In this document: positions 25,001 to 37,985 of the stretch, piece by piece
How the letters are laid out: every line of letters starts with the position of its first letter
How positions within the stretch are numbered: the stretch's first letter is position 1
NCBI RefSeq assembly: GCF_029227915.1
Contig: NC_079884.1
Span: forward strand, 12,586,001 to 12,650,000
Reading direction: 5' to 3'
DNA length: 64,000 nucleotides
Source of the DNA: Hydractinia symbiolongicarpus
Lineage: Eukaryota > Cnidaria > Hydrozoa > Anthoathecata > Hydractiniidae
The notes under the pieces: model-generated
The model's database searches: none
Seen by the model: the letters and a program-made list of their open reading frames with translations, nothing else
Told to the model about the DNA's origin: nothing
Position numbers and translations under genes: made by a program

Positions 25001-28000
25001 AATCGAGAGATAGCTTGGGCGATTCAACTTTAGAGGATTTTCTACTCGACACTTCCAAGTTCCCGATAAAATCGATAACGATGTATTCTTCGTTACCCAT
25101 AACGTGCTCTTTCGACTCCACTCTTCGCAGTCTGTGTTTTTGAGGTAATTCGATCTAAATGCAAAAAAAATACGTGAACCACCTATTGAATTTCGACAAA
25201 ATATATTTGAAGACTAACCGCCGCTGCGTGACGAAGTTCGTCCACAGACAGATAAACGAGATTAGCTTCAGTTTGGCACACACTAGTCAGACAGGAGCTG
25301 AAGTATATTTGTAATTAAACAATTCCTAGCATCAATAAACAAGTAAAAACAGAAACAAGACATATACAGTATATATTTTCGCTGCTAATATAAACATTTT
25401 TCATAATTCACCCGTAATTTATCTAGGTCATTGCAACCTTTTTTAAAGAATGATATTTCGCAAAAGTATATTCGAGTAATCACTGACCAGCAGTTTTCAT
25501 GGTGTTAAAATATAAAATTAAATCGGGTTACATTGGACGATGATCGTTGAACATATGCAAAATGGAACACATCACTATACTCAAACTATATAGCAACCAA
25601 TCAGATGCGATCAGTATTCGATCGTAATTTTGCTTCATAAAAAAGTTGACATATTTTATTTTTTAATTAATCAATCAACAAAACTGCAGGGTATGTTAAA
25701 TATAGGAACATGATTTTTATTTGTTATACTTTAATTATGTATTACCAATTGGTATTATATATTTATATATTTAAAGTTATAAAGAGAGTCTTAATACCTT
25801 TAAGAAAGAGTTGTCGTTTAAAAGTTCTTGGAGTTAGCACTTCTACGCAACGTTAATAGTAATTATATAACTTAACTACATTATTTTAATTTTATATATT
25901 TACCGTTATTCGTTGTCATCCAGTTATATTTTAATACGACATATCAGTAGAATCAATTATTTCAAACTCCTAAAGCAATTAATATGAGCTTAATTCTACT
26001 ATGTTTTTTCATTTAAAAAACAACAATAAAATTTTTTGTTATTCCAGTCTGTCTTTATAAAGGTTTATGAAATTAATCCTGGTTGCAACAGGCATGTAAG
26101 CAAAGCTATGTGCAACCAAAATCATATTTATCACAAATAACTTTACAATTCAAAATTTCATAGAGACAAGAATTTGAATGACAAAGACAAGCTGGACACG
26201 AGCTTGCAAGAAGTTTCTTTACCTAATTTTAATAATTACTGACCAAGGTCAACTTCAAGAACACAAATTATAGATTAAAATAATGCAACCTCAGTTAGCC
26301 AGAAAGAAAATACTCACTTCATCGTCATCTTCAAAGCCACTTCCAATAGCAGAATCTGTTTCGTTGGCAGGTCCGCTAATGCTAGTAAACGAGGCAACAA
26401 CTTCGTCCTCGTCGATCGTTGAATCACCCACGTTGGAGCGCGCTCTCCTAACAGAGATATCGGGTTTATTTGGTTGTGACTGGACTGATCCAGAATACAA
26501 AAGTTGGGCCTTCTTCTTTTTCCTGGATAAAAATAAAATGGGTAAAAATGATTTAACTTTATTTTTTTAACAAGTTCTGAGAACAATATCGCGGATAAGG
26601 GGATTCTCAAGGGCCAAAAGTTACAAAATTCAATTATTGTAGGCCGAAATTACAAACGAAGGAGAGTTATCAGTTCTAGTTAAAACGAGTAATTGCACCT
26701 AAATAGCAATTTAGATTTCATGTAAAGTATACAGATTCTGAGAACACTACGACAAATACGTTAAGTACAATGCAACCTTTTGTGCGTTGTCACCACGCGA
26801 GGAGAACCTCAGCCGAGTAGTTCCGGAAATGAAAAACTGAGCATAAAAGGAAACTCATTGAAAACTCTCCTCACATCAGAAACTTCATGAAGCTTTGTTT
26901 ATTTAAATCTACAGCGTCAGGATATAATAGAGGATTATTCTTGTATCTGAACTATATAATAAATTCTTAAAACAATCGCCCATGTTGTTATTTTGACTAA
27001 CAAGATAATGATGGGTTTATCGATGGGTCGCTGTAAAAATTTTTTAAAAATTTAAAAAAGTTGAGATTTACAAATCTATTACAAATTTTGAAAACGTGTT
27101 CAAATTGTTCTTAAGCAAAAGTGAAAATTTTTGCGGACGGGAAAGCGTCACGATACTGGTTAAGCCAATCAAGAGCGAAAATTGAGCTTAAGCAGCCATT
27201 ATGAAATGGTGTACGCATGCCACAAGCATGCTGTTTTTGTGGTCAGACCTTCATAAATTCAAGACAGGATTTTTCAACGAATTCTTTTTTTCTATCTTCA
27301 AACATTTAATATGTTTGCCATTTAGTTACATTTAATTTGTAAGTTTGGTTAATTAAAATTTCTACTGTGAAGGTTTGACTGTGAAAAGTCCATGTTGTAC
27401 ACCAACGGAGAGCACAGAAGGACATCATCCGGTCTGCAAGAATAGGTCAAACTGTGGTCAAACTTACTGAAACACAGCACCTCCTAACACACCGTAGTTC
27501 TAAACTATGAAAATATGTATGGTATGGTTTTATTAAACCCTAATCCAATCAATTTAATCGTGTTTCTTTAAACATGGAGAAGAATAACATACAGCTTCAA
27601 AAGAATATAAAAAACATCCCGCAACTTCAAGAACGCACGATCTACCACCAATTTCAAACTATAAGTTTAAAAGAAAGAATATATAAAAAACATTACATTT
27701 CATTGCTTTCGTTTCCATTTTGATTTAAACCAAATAAATTATTAAAGAAATCCATGGTCAAACTCCTTAACAATCTTCACCATGTAAAATTGAAAATCCT
27801 TTGCAGCAAGCAGCGATATCCGTCGTGAATATCAATTGAAGGAAATGTTCTTTGATATTTTTTCTTCGATCCTCCTTAAACTATTTTCGCGTCAACACGG
27901 CCAACAATAAGTCTTTTAAAAGGACAGATAATAAAAACACGATCGTAGCTCAATTAAATATTTCCCAATCAAGTTAAGCAATCATATTTCTTTCATGTTG

Positions 28001-31000
28001 TATTCAAAACAAACTCGATGTACAATTCCGCATCTGACGTCGAAAATGTGTGATATAATATCAAATATGTTATTCACCTATATCAACGACAACTCGTGAA
28101 ATGGGATGTTATCATTACAAAGATGTTGGAAGAAAAACCTCAATAGTATCAGAAGCGAATAACACAACAAGAAGTTGTTTATTTATTTTCATGTTTATAT
28201 AAAGATTATTTCTGTCCACAACAACAATTTGTATATTGACTTTGTTGGTTTTATTCCTCATACTACGACGAATAATATGCCTTGTATCATCTAGACATTA
28301 AATCTTGTATTATATAAACATAGATACGAGTCGCTCCTCCACTGGAGCTTAAAACTGCTGACGTCAAGATTAACATTAAATTTTAAAGACCTTCACCCTC
28401 GACGTTACTTCGATATTTAGGCATGATTTCCATTAGAAAGAGACTTCAAAAAAAAGTCATTTCAACTAATTATTTATATTGTCAAAATTGGCGCAAAATA
28501 CTTAAGTTTACAACGGGAAGTAACCTACAAGTCAAATATGAATATTAACGTTCAACTTCTATGTCTAACATGCTTCTGTTCCGTCCTCATTTCGCACACC
28601 TAACAGCCTGATCAAATTCAGGATGTGTATAATATCACTAAGTAGTTGAACTCATTAACCAACTAATTACATTAAATCAATATAAAACCTGTCATCTAAT
28701 TTAAATGACATTTCTTCATCATTGACAACACGAATGACTAACGTCCATCACCACATATCTGAATTACACACCAGAATTTAATGTGTGACAGCTTATTTTC
28801 CGTTCTAATTTTGTAATCATAGTGTTACTGACCAGCAACACACGTGGCCAACAGTTAAAAACCTCCTTTATTATTGGCCATACATGCGCAGAAAGAAAAA
28901 ATCTATTCGATGAAAGTAATTTTTACTTTCTTGTCTGATGATCAAGCATTCGCAAGTGAAAAACCACGACATTGTAGAAAAGAAAATATTTCATACAGCA
29001 TCCGGCTTCGTTTCCATGTTACTCATTAATTCAAATACAGCCTCGTTTCTATATAATTATTTACTAGAAAAAGACGGCTACTGTAACATTTTTAAGAGAT
29101 AAATAACTGATGTAGCACCACTATGGTGCCATTATGCTTAATACTGCATTTACATCTTATTTTTCAAAAAAGTAATAATAATTCGACAATGAAAATTTTT
29201 AAAATTTTAACATTTGAAATGTTTAAAATTGTATAGCCACTATGGGAGATTTTTTATGCTATGCATAGATCACTAGTACAGTGGTCACTATCTCGACAAC
29301 TCTCTATCTCGAACAAAAGTCTCGGTCCCTACCCCTCGGTAAGCTATTTTTCTCTCTTTCTCTCGAACCTCTCTATCTCGAATAGTTCTATTTGGAACCA
29401 GAATTTCTGTTTCGTTCTATTTTTTTCTCTCTCCATCTCGAATTTCTCTCTATCTGAACAAAAGAATCGGTCTCCGAGCTGCTTTCTTCTCTTTATTATT
29501 TCAACTATTTCTCTATCTCGAAGCAAAATCCTGTGCCGTTGCGACTTTTTTTCTCTACATCCACAACGTTTATGTATCTAAGGGTTTATCCACGCAGAAA
29601 ATGGAAAAGGTTCGTAAATTGGAAATTTGAATGCATCCAAAACATCAAATTTGAAATTTAGCTACAAACAGGGAAAATATTAGGCTTTATCAAGAACAGC
29701 TATGTGAAAACGAGAGACCTTTCATGCAAATAGATTTTTATATGTTTATCTTAGTATAAGTATAAGAAAAGTCTTACTAAGCCTTTGCACCATCAATAAA
29801 ACTTTAATACCTCCTTTTGTTTTAACAAGAATTACAATTTGTATGAGAATTTTCACTATCTCGAACTTTCTCCATCTTGAAAATTTTTTAGAGTCCTTGC
29901 GAGTTCAAGATAGAGAGAGTACAGTACACTGTATTGCTAATTTCAGATTAGCTTTTGAGTCCGCGTACTTTACGTACAAGTTTAAAAGGACATGAACACG
30001 AGTGGTGTAAAATTTACTACCTGTGACTAGACATATACGACAGGCATGTGTCCAAATATTTATCACCTTTGGTCAAACATGGAACATACCTTAACACTTC
30101 CTCAATCACTTTCACACTTTGTTTTACAGGATAAGCTTTTGATAATATGATATAGTTACCACACTATGAACGAAAAAATTAGGTTATAAATTCGTCAACA
30201 TCTCGTAAAACAAATCTTGGATAATTCATGGCATTTTGTTAGTAGTAATGAAACAAGAATATATTTACATGTCACGTGATCGTTGGGTATTTTGCCCAAC
30301 AGGATCATGTACAACATGTACAAACCCTTACATAATTACTTTGCTATGAAAATGTTTTTTGGAAAGGAAATTTATTTTCCTTGGAATGAAAGCTTCGAAT
30401 ATTCTTTTTCTTCTCTCCATAGCACAGAAAAAACAACCCCGGTAGATACCCTCCTAACTTTAAAACATTTGAAATTTGAAGACGCAGTGTGCTTCTGACT
30501 CATTAAAATTTCTTCTCAGATAAATAAGGTTTTACAACTATTTAGTAGCACGTAAAAAAATCATAAGCAATAATAACTACCTTCACCCATCCAGCAAACG
30601 ATAAGTATTTTTCAGCTCCATGTAACAGCCACACGTGTCTTTCAAAGATGTCTCCTTTTGTGTATACTCTGTAGTATTTATCAACTTCAGGTTTTTCTTC
30701 GATACGCCTTAAAAATAGAAATATTCTTATAAAAAAGTTTCTTAATATTTTGGAAGGCGACTTGTCAGATTCTTATAAAGTAGTTTCTCATAAAAAACCG
30801 TCTAGTTGACTTTTACAATGTTTAAAAATGACAGTCAATAAAAATGACACTTTTTTGTCATAATAAAAGCAATTATAATATGACAACTAGAATCAGTTTA
30901 GTTGGAAAATACGATGAAATTTAAAGCGTAAACCGTAAATGTTGAAAAATGTTAAACCAAAACATCTTGTTAGTGAGATTTCAAAAATTACGATGTTGTT

Positions 31001-33150
31001 ATATTGTATGCTACAGGTTGTACTAGTAATTTTCGTGGTTACGCGAAAGAGTACTGTGGTTGTTTCACAAAGATTATTATCACAAAAAGTTATTTTCAGG
31101 AAGGAAATTTTTCGTGATTTCGCGAATTGTAGGTAATAAAAAAAATGTTCAAGAGACGTCGGAAAAAAAAAACTAGTTGTATATGTCTTGAACAGGCTTA
31201 CTGTAGTACGATATATCAAATTACTTCTAATTTTACAAATTTCGTAAAAAAATAGTAGTCGCAAAATTCGCGAAATTTAATCTCGTAAAGATAAACAGTA
31301 CCTCAAAAACAACCTACTTGTGAATGTTATATAAAACCTGAAGCATTAAAACTGAGTTAAATGGAGTTTGTGCATCACAGAATTCTTCCAAAGCCAGTTG
31401 CAACTGCAAACTGCTCTCGGTACCAGTCCCACCCCATGTGGACTAAATAAAAAAAAACATAGGAAATAGTTCTCTAGGGTAAAAACAACAATAACAAAAA
31501 TAACGATAGAAAAAACTACGACAACAAGGACAACGACAAGGACAACGACAATGAAAACAATGACGGCAAGTTGAACAACATCGAGAACTAGTCAACCAAC
31601 GCCGGCAACAAGTCGAATAACGTCAGAAAAAAGCCGAACAACGTTGGGAACAAGCCAAACAACGGACATAAAACAAAACGGAAGACAACAACAACGACAA
31701 TAATAACAGCGTTTTAGATGACGACAACGACAACGTCAGCAACAACAACAATGACGACGACAAAATACGGCAAAAATATTCACCATGTCTTAAAACAAGG
31801 AATCTATTCTCTCGCTCTTAAAGCTAACCTTATAGAAAGTAATAGTGCAACTAGCTACAAAGAAAAAATTATACATTCGTAAACAAAACACACCAAAGTG
31901 TTAAAACAGATGATCAAACAGACCTTGCGGAACAAAAGAACATCGTTCACCGTAAATCTTCTCAAAACTAATGATGGTTTTCGTGACCTAACAAAACTTG
32001 AACGCTTCCTTGGAAAGTAGATGATTTGATTCTTATTTTTATCCATGACTTACAAACCGAATAATAACGATTCGCCTTATAAATTGTCTTCTCAACATGC
32101 ACCGTTCACAAACCACTCAAGAACACAGTTCATACATAGTTCTCACAAAGCAAGACCTTAACATAAACACTATAACATATCCTGAAAAAAGATTTCTTAT
32201 CTATACTTTGAACAGACAACAAACATAAAATCTCACCGCCTGTCCCCCTGTTCATTATTATCAAATGTATATGTTTTGTTATAAAGTTGAAAAAAGAATC
32301 AGGAGGTACGAAAGATGAATATCAAATAGATGTAGGGATAAGATAATATTTAAGTTCACAGTGTTGGACAACAATTCGCTTGGTTTAAACGATTAGAAGG
32401 ACGTGTTGTTGTTTTTCTGAAGAAAATTCCCTACACACATTAGATCTGAAAAATTATAACCTTATTAAAAACAAAAGTTATGCCATAACATTCTAGCTGC
32501 CAGGAATTAAGTTTTTAAAATATCCCGACCTGGCACACTGCCAAATATTACTGCACGTTATAATTCTCGTATACACACTTTACCACTATCCAGACTAACT
32601 TTAAATGTTCAAGTGTCAGTGTGATCATTCTGATAAGTTTCCTGGTCTTTTCAGAGCAGTCTTCTTAATTCGCGTTGGCAGAGGACAATTACTAACGTTA
32701 TAAAGCTTTACGTTAGGTTCATAATGACAAAAAAATGACAAAAAAATAAATTAGGCTGCACAGAGTGATTATCAAAAAATAATATTTCAACTCCAAAAAA
32801 AAAACGTAAACATTTCCCATAACCTGATGACTAACGAAAATTAAAAAAAAATTATTTTTTCCAGTAGATTTCATTTCAAAGATTCCTTTCATTTCTAAGA
32901 TTCCTTCCATATCAAGAGTTCGGTAACTTAACCTGATGTATATAAGGAATGTGAAAAGAAAGGTTATTATACCATCAATGAGTGCAATCGTGTTCAACTC
33001 TATCATAACCAGGACTTGACCACTTAAAATTAACTTATTATGAAAGAAAGCTTTAAAACGATCAATGAAGTCTACACCGAACACCGTGAAAAAGCTTCAA
33101 ACACAGGTACTTACACTATCATCTTCTGTTACATCTTCTAAATCAGACAT
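22098..33150 (-). CDS. PUB-like domain protein with long basic disordered tail
   Basis: The exons are 33115-33150, 31318-31442, 30581-30707, 30090-30163, 26318-26522 and 22098-25154; all junctions are GT-AG and in phase, giving 1207 aa. Residues about 15-118 (ALEEFCDAQTPFNSVLML, DKYYRVYTKGDIFERHVWL, GAEKYLSFAGWVKCGNYIIL) fit the PUB/PUG fold pattern of p97/VCP-binding proteins: conserved helices, K-Y-R-x and a G(A/G) before the last helix. I assign it by pattern, not by search. The remaining 1,080 residues are disordered, Ser/Lys/Glu-rich, with an 11-residue [S]SPET[VI]SQR[S] repeat (about six copies, nt 24530-24720) and five Lys-rich patches containing Phe. The C-terminus reads GGELIEIKTYVEMEF. 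A second first exon at 27697-27755 is described separately. The cellular role is unknown; a p97-linked or membrane-associated scaffold is inference. Confidence 0.65.
23257..23303. repeat. Perfect 21-bp inverted repeat inside a coding exon
   Basis: The arm at 23257-23277 (starting AACTCACTCGATGCCGG) is exactly complementary to the arm at 23283-23303, with a 5-base loop (CCGCT). It lies within the last exon of the PUB-domain gene and encodes part of SLDAGVSGTPASSE. Its mRNA would form a long perfect GC-containing stem. Confidence 0.9.
24530..24720 (-). repeat. 33-bp coding tandem repeat (SPETVSQR module)
   Basis: In the last exon of the PUB-domain gene, about six near-identical 33-base units encode RS[TVI]SPET[VI]S[QH]. 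The repeated Ser-Pro dipeptides are candidate sites for proline-directed kinases. The units CGTTGAGACACGGTCTCTGG are almost identical, indicating recent expansion or homogenisation. Confidence 0.8.
27697..27755 (-). CDS. Alternative first exon of the PUB-domain gene
   Basis: An ATG-initiated 59-base segment encodes MDFFNNLFGLNQNGNESNE and stops in phase 2 at a GTAATG donor. The next exon (26318-26522) is entered in phase 2, so this ATG and the PUB exons both splice in frame to the same downstream exon. The result would be a 1106-aa protein without the PUB domain. The exact phase match is the main support; the donor is not the strongest and no promoter motif is evident. Confidence 0.45.
29279..29931. 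mobile_element. Degenerate pogo/Tigger-type MITE in an intron
   Basis: The segment starts CAGTGGTCACTATCTCGAC after a TA and ends AGTACAGTACACTG before a TA. Both subterminal regions contain many CTATCTCGAA words (inverted on the right side: GTTCAAGATAGAGAGAG), the same kind of subterminal repeat as in the Tigger-type elements at 53-58 kb. There is no transposase coding sequence, so it is non-autonomous. It lies in the intron between exons 30090-30163 and 26318-26522 of the PUB-domain gene. Confidence 0.6.
31480..31775. repeat. Cryptic AAC/GAC trinucleotide-rich tract
   Basis: A stretch of about 300 bp is composed largely of degenerate AACAAC, GACAAC and GACGAC units. It lies in the first intron of the PUB-domain gene (31443-33114). 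It is probably an old microsatellite. Confidence 0.6.
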
Positions 33151-35367
33151 TTTGATCAAGTTGTAAACACAATCTTCTTAATAAATTACAACACAATTAA
33201 AATGCTGCAAGAATATAGCTCAAGTATTGTTTAAGGTAATTAATTTTTTGCTTTAAATCAATCTTCTCCACAGAGATTAAAATAGAAAATACTTAAGAAA
33301 GACTAACCACAATCATTTATATATTTACGACAGAGAGTGAGGTGTTTTAATCTGTTTAAAATTTGTGATAATACTTTTAGTTTCCATTAAGGGTTGTTTA
33401 ATTACTTCTGATAAAAACACAATGAAAATTATTTCTATAAAACAAAATCTTCCTTTCTCTAACTGGTAATTGCTTAGATATACTTTAGGGAAGGAAGGAC
33501 CAGGATAGAAATTTTTAAGTCTTTCTGTGCCGGTTTGGTAGAAGAAAAGTGTTTATGGAACCTAACATGATTAGACATTTACTAATAAGTAAACGAAGTG
33601 TCTTGTCGAATTATCAATTCCATCTTTTAATTTCTTTAATATTTTTGAGTCAGCAGTCGATAGTGAGATAATCTGTCTCATCGAAAGAATAAAAAACATG
33701 GAAAACCTAAAACTTATAAAAAAATCCAAATTTAAAAATTCGAAATGACATGACACACTATTCCTGATTACTGGTAAGTCGTACATTTATAATTATATTT
33801 ATAATTACATTTATAACTATTTATATTTATTTTCTTTACATTTTTCACATTTTTTGACTAAATTTCTTCTTTTTTTATCTATTTTAGCTGTATATTGATT
33901 TTGTTTGTAGTTCACCTCACACTTAAAATGTAATTTTGATACAACAATGATCTTAGACTAAAAATTAACGCTAATTCTTTAAGACCTGATATTCAATCCT
34001 TTCTTATATTCAAAAAAATTATTAGCTCAGACTTCCCATTTCAACGCAAAATTCCTAATTAGTAAGTCGTTCACTTTATTTTCTAAAGTTCCTGGAATTT
34101 TTCTGACATTTTAAACAAATTGCTGATATTCCTGACATCAAGTGCTCATCCTTGAATAACGAACTGTTCAGTTAAAAGTAAAATCTATAACAGATATCGT
34201 AACCTAGCAAGAGAATCTAAAGTTACTTAGCACCATGAAACCTGGCAACAAAGAGTAATTGTGTTTTTTTAGTGCTAAGTGAAGTAAGCAACACTATCAT
34301 GGATAAAATCTGAAATTAAAACATCTAAATCCTAACGCTTGTATTTATAAAAAACTGTAGATTGATTTAAAGATCTGTTTTTAACCACTTAGATTTATAA
34401 CATCAACAAAGTGTATGGATAATTAGTTTGTTTGCTAATCTTAACTGTGTCTTTTTGTTTATTTAGAAGTTATTATAGAAAATTGAAAATTAAGACTCCA
34501 ATTGAACTCTGTCTAATGAATTTAACCTCTGACTACAAAAGACAGTAACTTGTAAACATTCTTGAAATAGTTCAAATATTTTCACAGGTTGAAATAATTA
34601 TTTACGAAAAAGAAATGTTTTGGTTGTTTTCTTTTGAACCAGAGTTGAAGAAAAAACAAGTAACTGTCTTTTGTTCAAAGTATTTATTTCAAAAATATTT
34701 TTTTTTTATCTAAATATACAAGTCCCTTTAAAAAAATATACTAAATTCACACTGTTCAATTGACAATAACAAGTTGAAAATATAAAGCACTCTATGTTAT
34801 CTAAGATAACTTTAGAAAAAATATCAAACTAAAATATATGTACAATTGGTAATCCCCCAGCAGTTTTTGGTAACATTTTTTTAAACAAAGCAATGAAAAT
34901 AAATAAGAAAATAAATGCTTTGTACGTACAGTCTAAATGTTATAGCTTGGGATAATATCTCATGAAAAACTTATTTAATACAAGTGAACCAACTTTGCTC
35001 ACAGAGAAAATGCTAAAATTATTACCAGATTTGATAAAAATTTTTTTCGTGATTTAAAACTACATCAGACAAGGTAACGGCTCCAAAAGAACATTAAAAA
35101 TTAGCATGAGTAAAAGATATATTTTTCCAGGTTTTTCATGCAGCAAAATAAATTCTTGGTTCTTCCATGCTTTCCATAAATAAGCTTGAAAATATGGTTT
35201 AGATTCACATATTTTTTTTATCAAAGTCATCAACATGTTGACTATTATTACAAAACAGTAAGACATGTTGAAATTTTTTTTTTAAATATGTATAATAAAT
35301 AGAAGCTAACATGTCAATTTGTAAATAACCAAACAAATGACGTAGCATAAAACGAAATTTATTATGA
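33151..35367. other. Intergenic interval upstream of the PUB-domain gene
   Basis: It is AT-rich with no supported ORF. It should contain the promoter of the minus-strand gene starting at 33150 and the 3' region of the gene to its right. I see no recognisable repeat with defined ends. Confidence 0.35.
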
Positions 35368-35614
35368 AAGTGAACAAAATTAAAAGCTGTGGCACAGAAC
35401 GAATTTTGAAGAATTTTTGTGAATCTGTTACAAAATTAAAGGCTGTAGCTTGGAACGAAATTTTGAAGAATTTTTTTTTTGAATTTATTACAAAATAAAG
35501 GGCTGTGATACGGAACTAAATTTTGATCAATGTTTATGAGTGCATAAAAAACTGAGGTGGCGCAGAACCAAATTTTGGTCATTGTTTTATGAATGTATAA
35601 CAAAATGAAGGGCA
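35368..35614. repeat. Four diverged tandem repeats of about 60 bp
   Basis: The repeated pattern ACAAAATTAAAGGCTGT, about 5 bases, GGAACGAAATTTTGAAGAAT and TTTTTGAAT occurs about four times. The last copy overlaps the 3' end of the coding sequence that stops at 35587, so that protein's final residues are encoded by repeat sequence. Confidence 0.65.
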
Positions 35615-37177
35615 GCAACGATGACTCCAGTAAACATCATTACACCTAACATCAAACATAAACATTTATTCACTATAAGGCTCGTCACCTTTCCGATGTT
35701 TGATCGCTTCGATTCTTCTATTTCATCATGCAGTAAGGCTTTCTCTACATCAATAACATCTTTTGGTGAGAAGTCTTCTTCCTCATCATTGTTAACTGTT
35801 TGAGATCCATCACTAATTCAAAAAAGCATAGTAGTTGTATGTTAATGTAATATTATAGTGTCAAATAAAAAACACTAAGAATCAAGTCATCTGAATGAGA
35901 ATGATTGACTTTTCTTTCTTTTTTGAATTGGGAAAATGTTACACTAACAAACAGGACAGCGTTTTTACTTATATTACCTTAACAATTCAATAAAAGAAAA
36001 GTGCTTAGAAATCGCTTCAACCCTAATAATTAATTGTTCCAGAGGAGATGGCACATACTGAGTAATTAAGAAATATGTTACATGCATGAGGGTGATTCAT
36101 ATGCAAATTCCGTTTGATTTATCAATTACACAATTCAATAAATAATACTCACGTTCGATCACTATTTTTTTGTCTTTTAAGGAAATCATAATAGCTGTCA
36201 TCTTTCTTGTCTTTCTGTTCGAGCATTTTATACTTTTGGATGGCATTTTTAACACTTCCAGCCCTTTGAACTGTGATCTATACATTAAAGATATACGTAA
36301 CTATTAAACAATCACTGAAAAAGACACAAGGTCATTAGAATATAAGACAATTAATTCTTAAAATATTCCTTACAACAAAAAAACAAAAAAAAGCAAAATT
36401 TTCCATCTCACTGCAACAACAAATATTTTTTAAAAAGAAAATTATTATGAACTGTTTTTTTTACAACTGATTCTATCCTTTAACAACAGTTTTAATATTC
36501 CCCTTCGTATAAAAAGTAGAAAAGTAGAATTCTACAGATTTTACACATGTAAAACATTCTGTAACACAACAACAAAAGTCTGTCAATTGATCCTAGATAT
36601 TAAAATCGCACACTTCGAAATGACAGCACTTCATGCTAGTTGGTGATTGGTTGAAAACAAACCTAGCTGCATTCATAATCCCCCAGTCCTAACCTTTCAC
36701 ACGTAAGAATACTTGTTAAAAGACACTTATGCACACTCATGATGTACAGTAAATATTTTACCTCATGAGTTTCTTTTAACGTGTTCGGATTTAAGAATGA
36801 GTCCTTTGCAGTTTGTATATCTTTAATTTTGATATCAGTAGTACGCCTTCTTGGAGGCCGATTACAATCAAACAATAATGGTAACGCCAAAACTGCCATG
36901 GCTGCAGTTTGCGAACCAACGTGTAATGCTTGTGGAAAATCCTCCTCAATTGGTTTACTTTCTTTTGCTGGCTGCTTTAAAGTTTCCAGCCATTTACGAA
37001 AGAAGTTTCGCGGATCGACAGGTCTAAAAGCAAAAAGTCTTTCCAATAAGAAAGTTATTGAAACAACCTTGTTTGACAAGTTAACGAGATAACAACACCA
37101 TCAGAAAGAAATTTAAATAAATCATTCTTACGATTCCCACGTTTGATTTGTAATGCTGTCATTGTCACTAAGTTTCT
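35587..37177 (-). CDS. Small protein with C-terminal transmembrane segment, unknown family
   Basis: The exons are 37132-37177 (start uncertain), 36762-37023, 36153-36277 and 35587-35812; GT-AG junctions agree in phase. The 219 visible residues contain PVDPRNFFRKWLETLKQP, a hydrophobic stretch (AAMAVLALPLLFDC), a charged helical part (KNAIQKYKMLEQKDKKDD), an acidic segment, and a terminal hydrophobic helix (CLCLMLGVMMFTGVIVAALH) followed by FVIHS and a stop, so a C-terminally anchored membrane protein is likely. The start is open. Either translation begins at an ATG at 37220 (MSFIFYITFH), or the exon begins after the acceptor CTGTCACAG at 37177 in phase 1. That phase matches the donor of MICAL exon 5 (39834), so these could be alternative 3' exons of MICAL. 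I do not recognise the sequence family. Confidence 0.5.
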
Positions 37178-37985
37178 CTGTGACAGTTATGTGAAATGTT
37201 ATATAAAATATAAAACTCATAGATACATCTTAAAACTTAAGAGGAATTGGGAAATGGTAAACAAAACAAAGTCAATAAGTTAAAACAAATGTTAAAATAT
37301 TTAGTAATGAACATCATCATATATACATGTCCATTAAAAAAAGATATTCAAACTGTATGCAAAATCAAGTAACTGAGATACCAAAGTGTACAAGAAAGAT
37401 GATATTTTACAGTGTAACTGTTAAAAAGTGTTTAATGGGACTGTAAAAAATACCCAATTTTTATCTGGAGCTTCTCTAGTTTGATTCAGATCAAAATATT
37501 TGCATTTACAGGTTTAATAAGAACTTCCATTAAATTGAAAAAACCTTATACTCTATACCATACATAATTAAAGACATTTTTATTTACATCACTACATGCC
37601 ATAGTTGAATAAATGAAATGGCATTGTAAACAAGAAATAATTTATGACGAATATATTAGAATAAAATATACTGTGAATCGAACAGAAACAAAAAAAAAAC
37701 AACGGTGAATATAAAGTACATTGTCAAACATTTGAACAGATTTAAATATATCATAAAATTTTAATAAACTGGTACTGAGAAGTACCTTTTACTTTTTCAG
37801 GACCCAATCATCTACTGATGACTGGCACACCTTATGCAATACAATAAAAAACAATGCAGCATTTGAAAAAACACTGGATTAAAAGATGGTGTTGTTATCT
37901 CGTAAACACAAACAATAGAATTGGCTATAAAACAAAACATTAGCTAGATTGGGTCCTGAGGTGTCTGTGAAAGCTTTTGCAGGAT

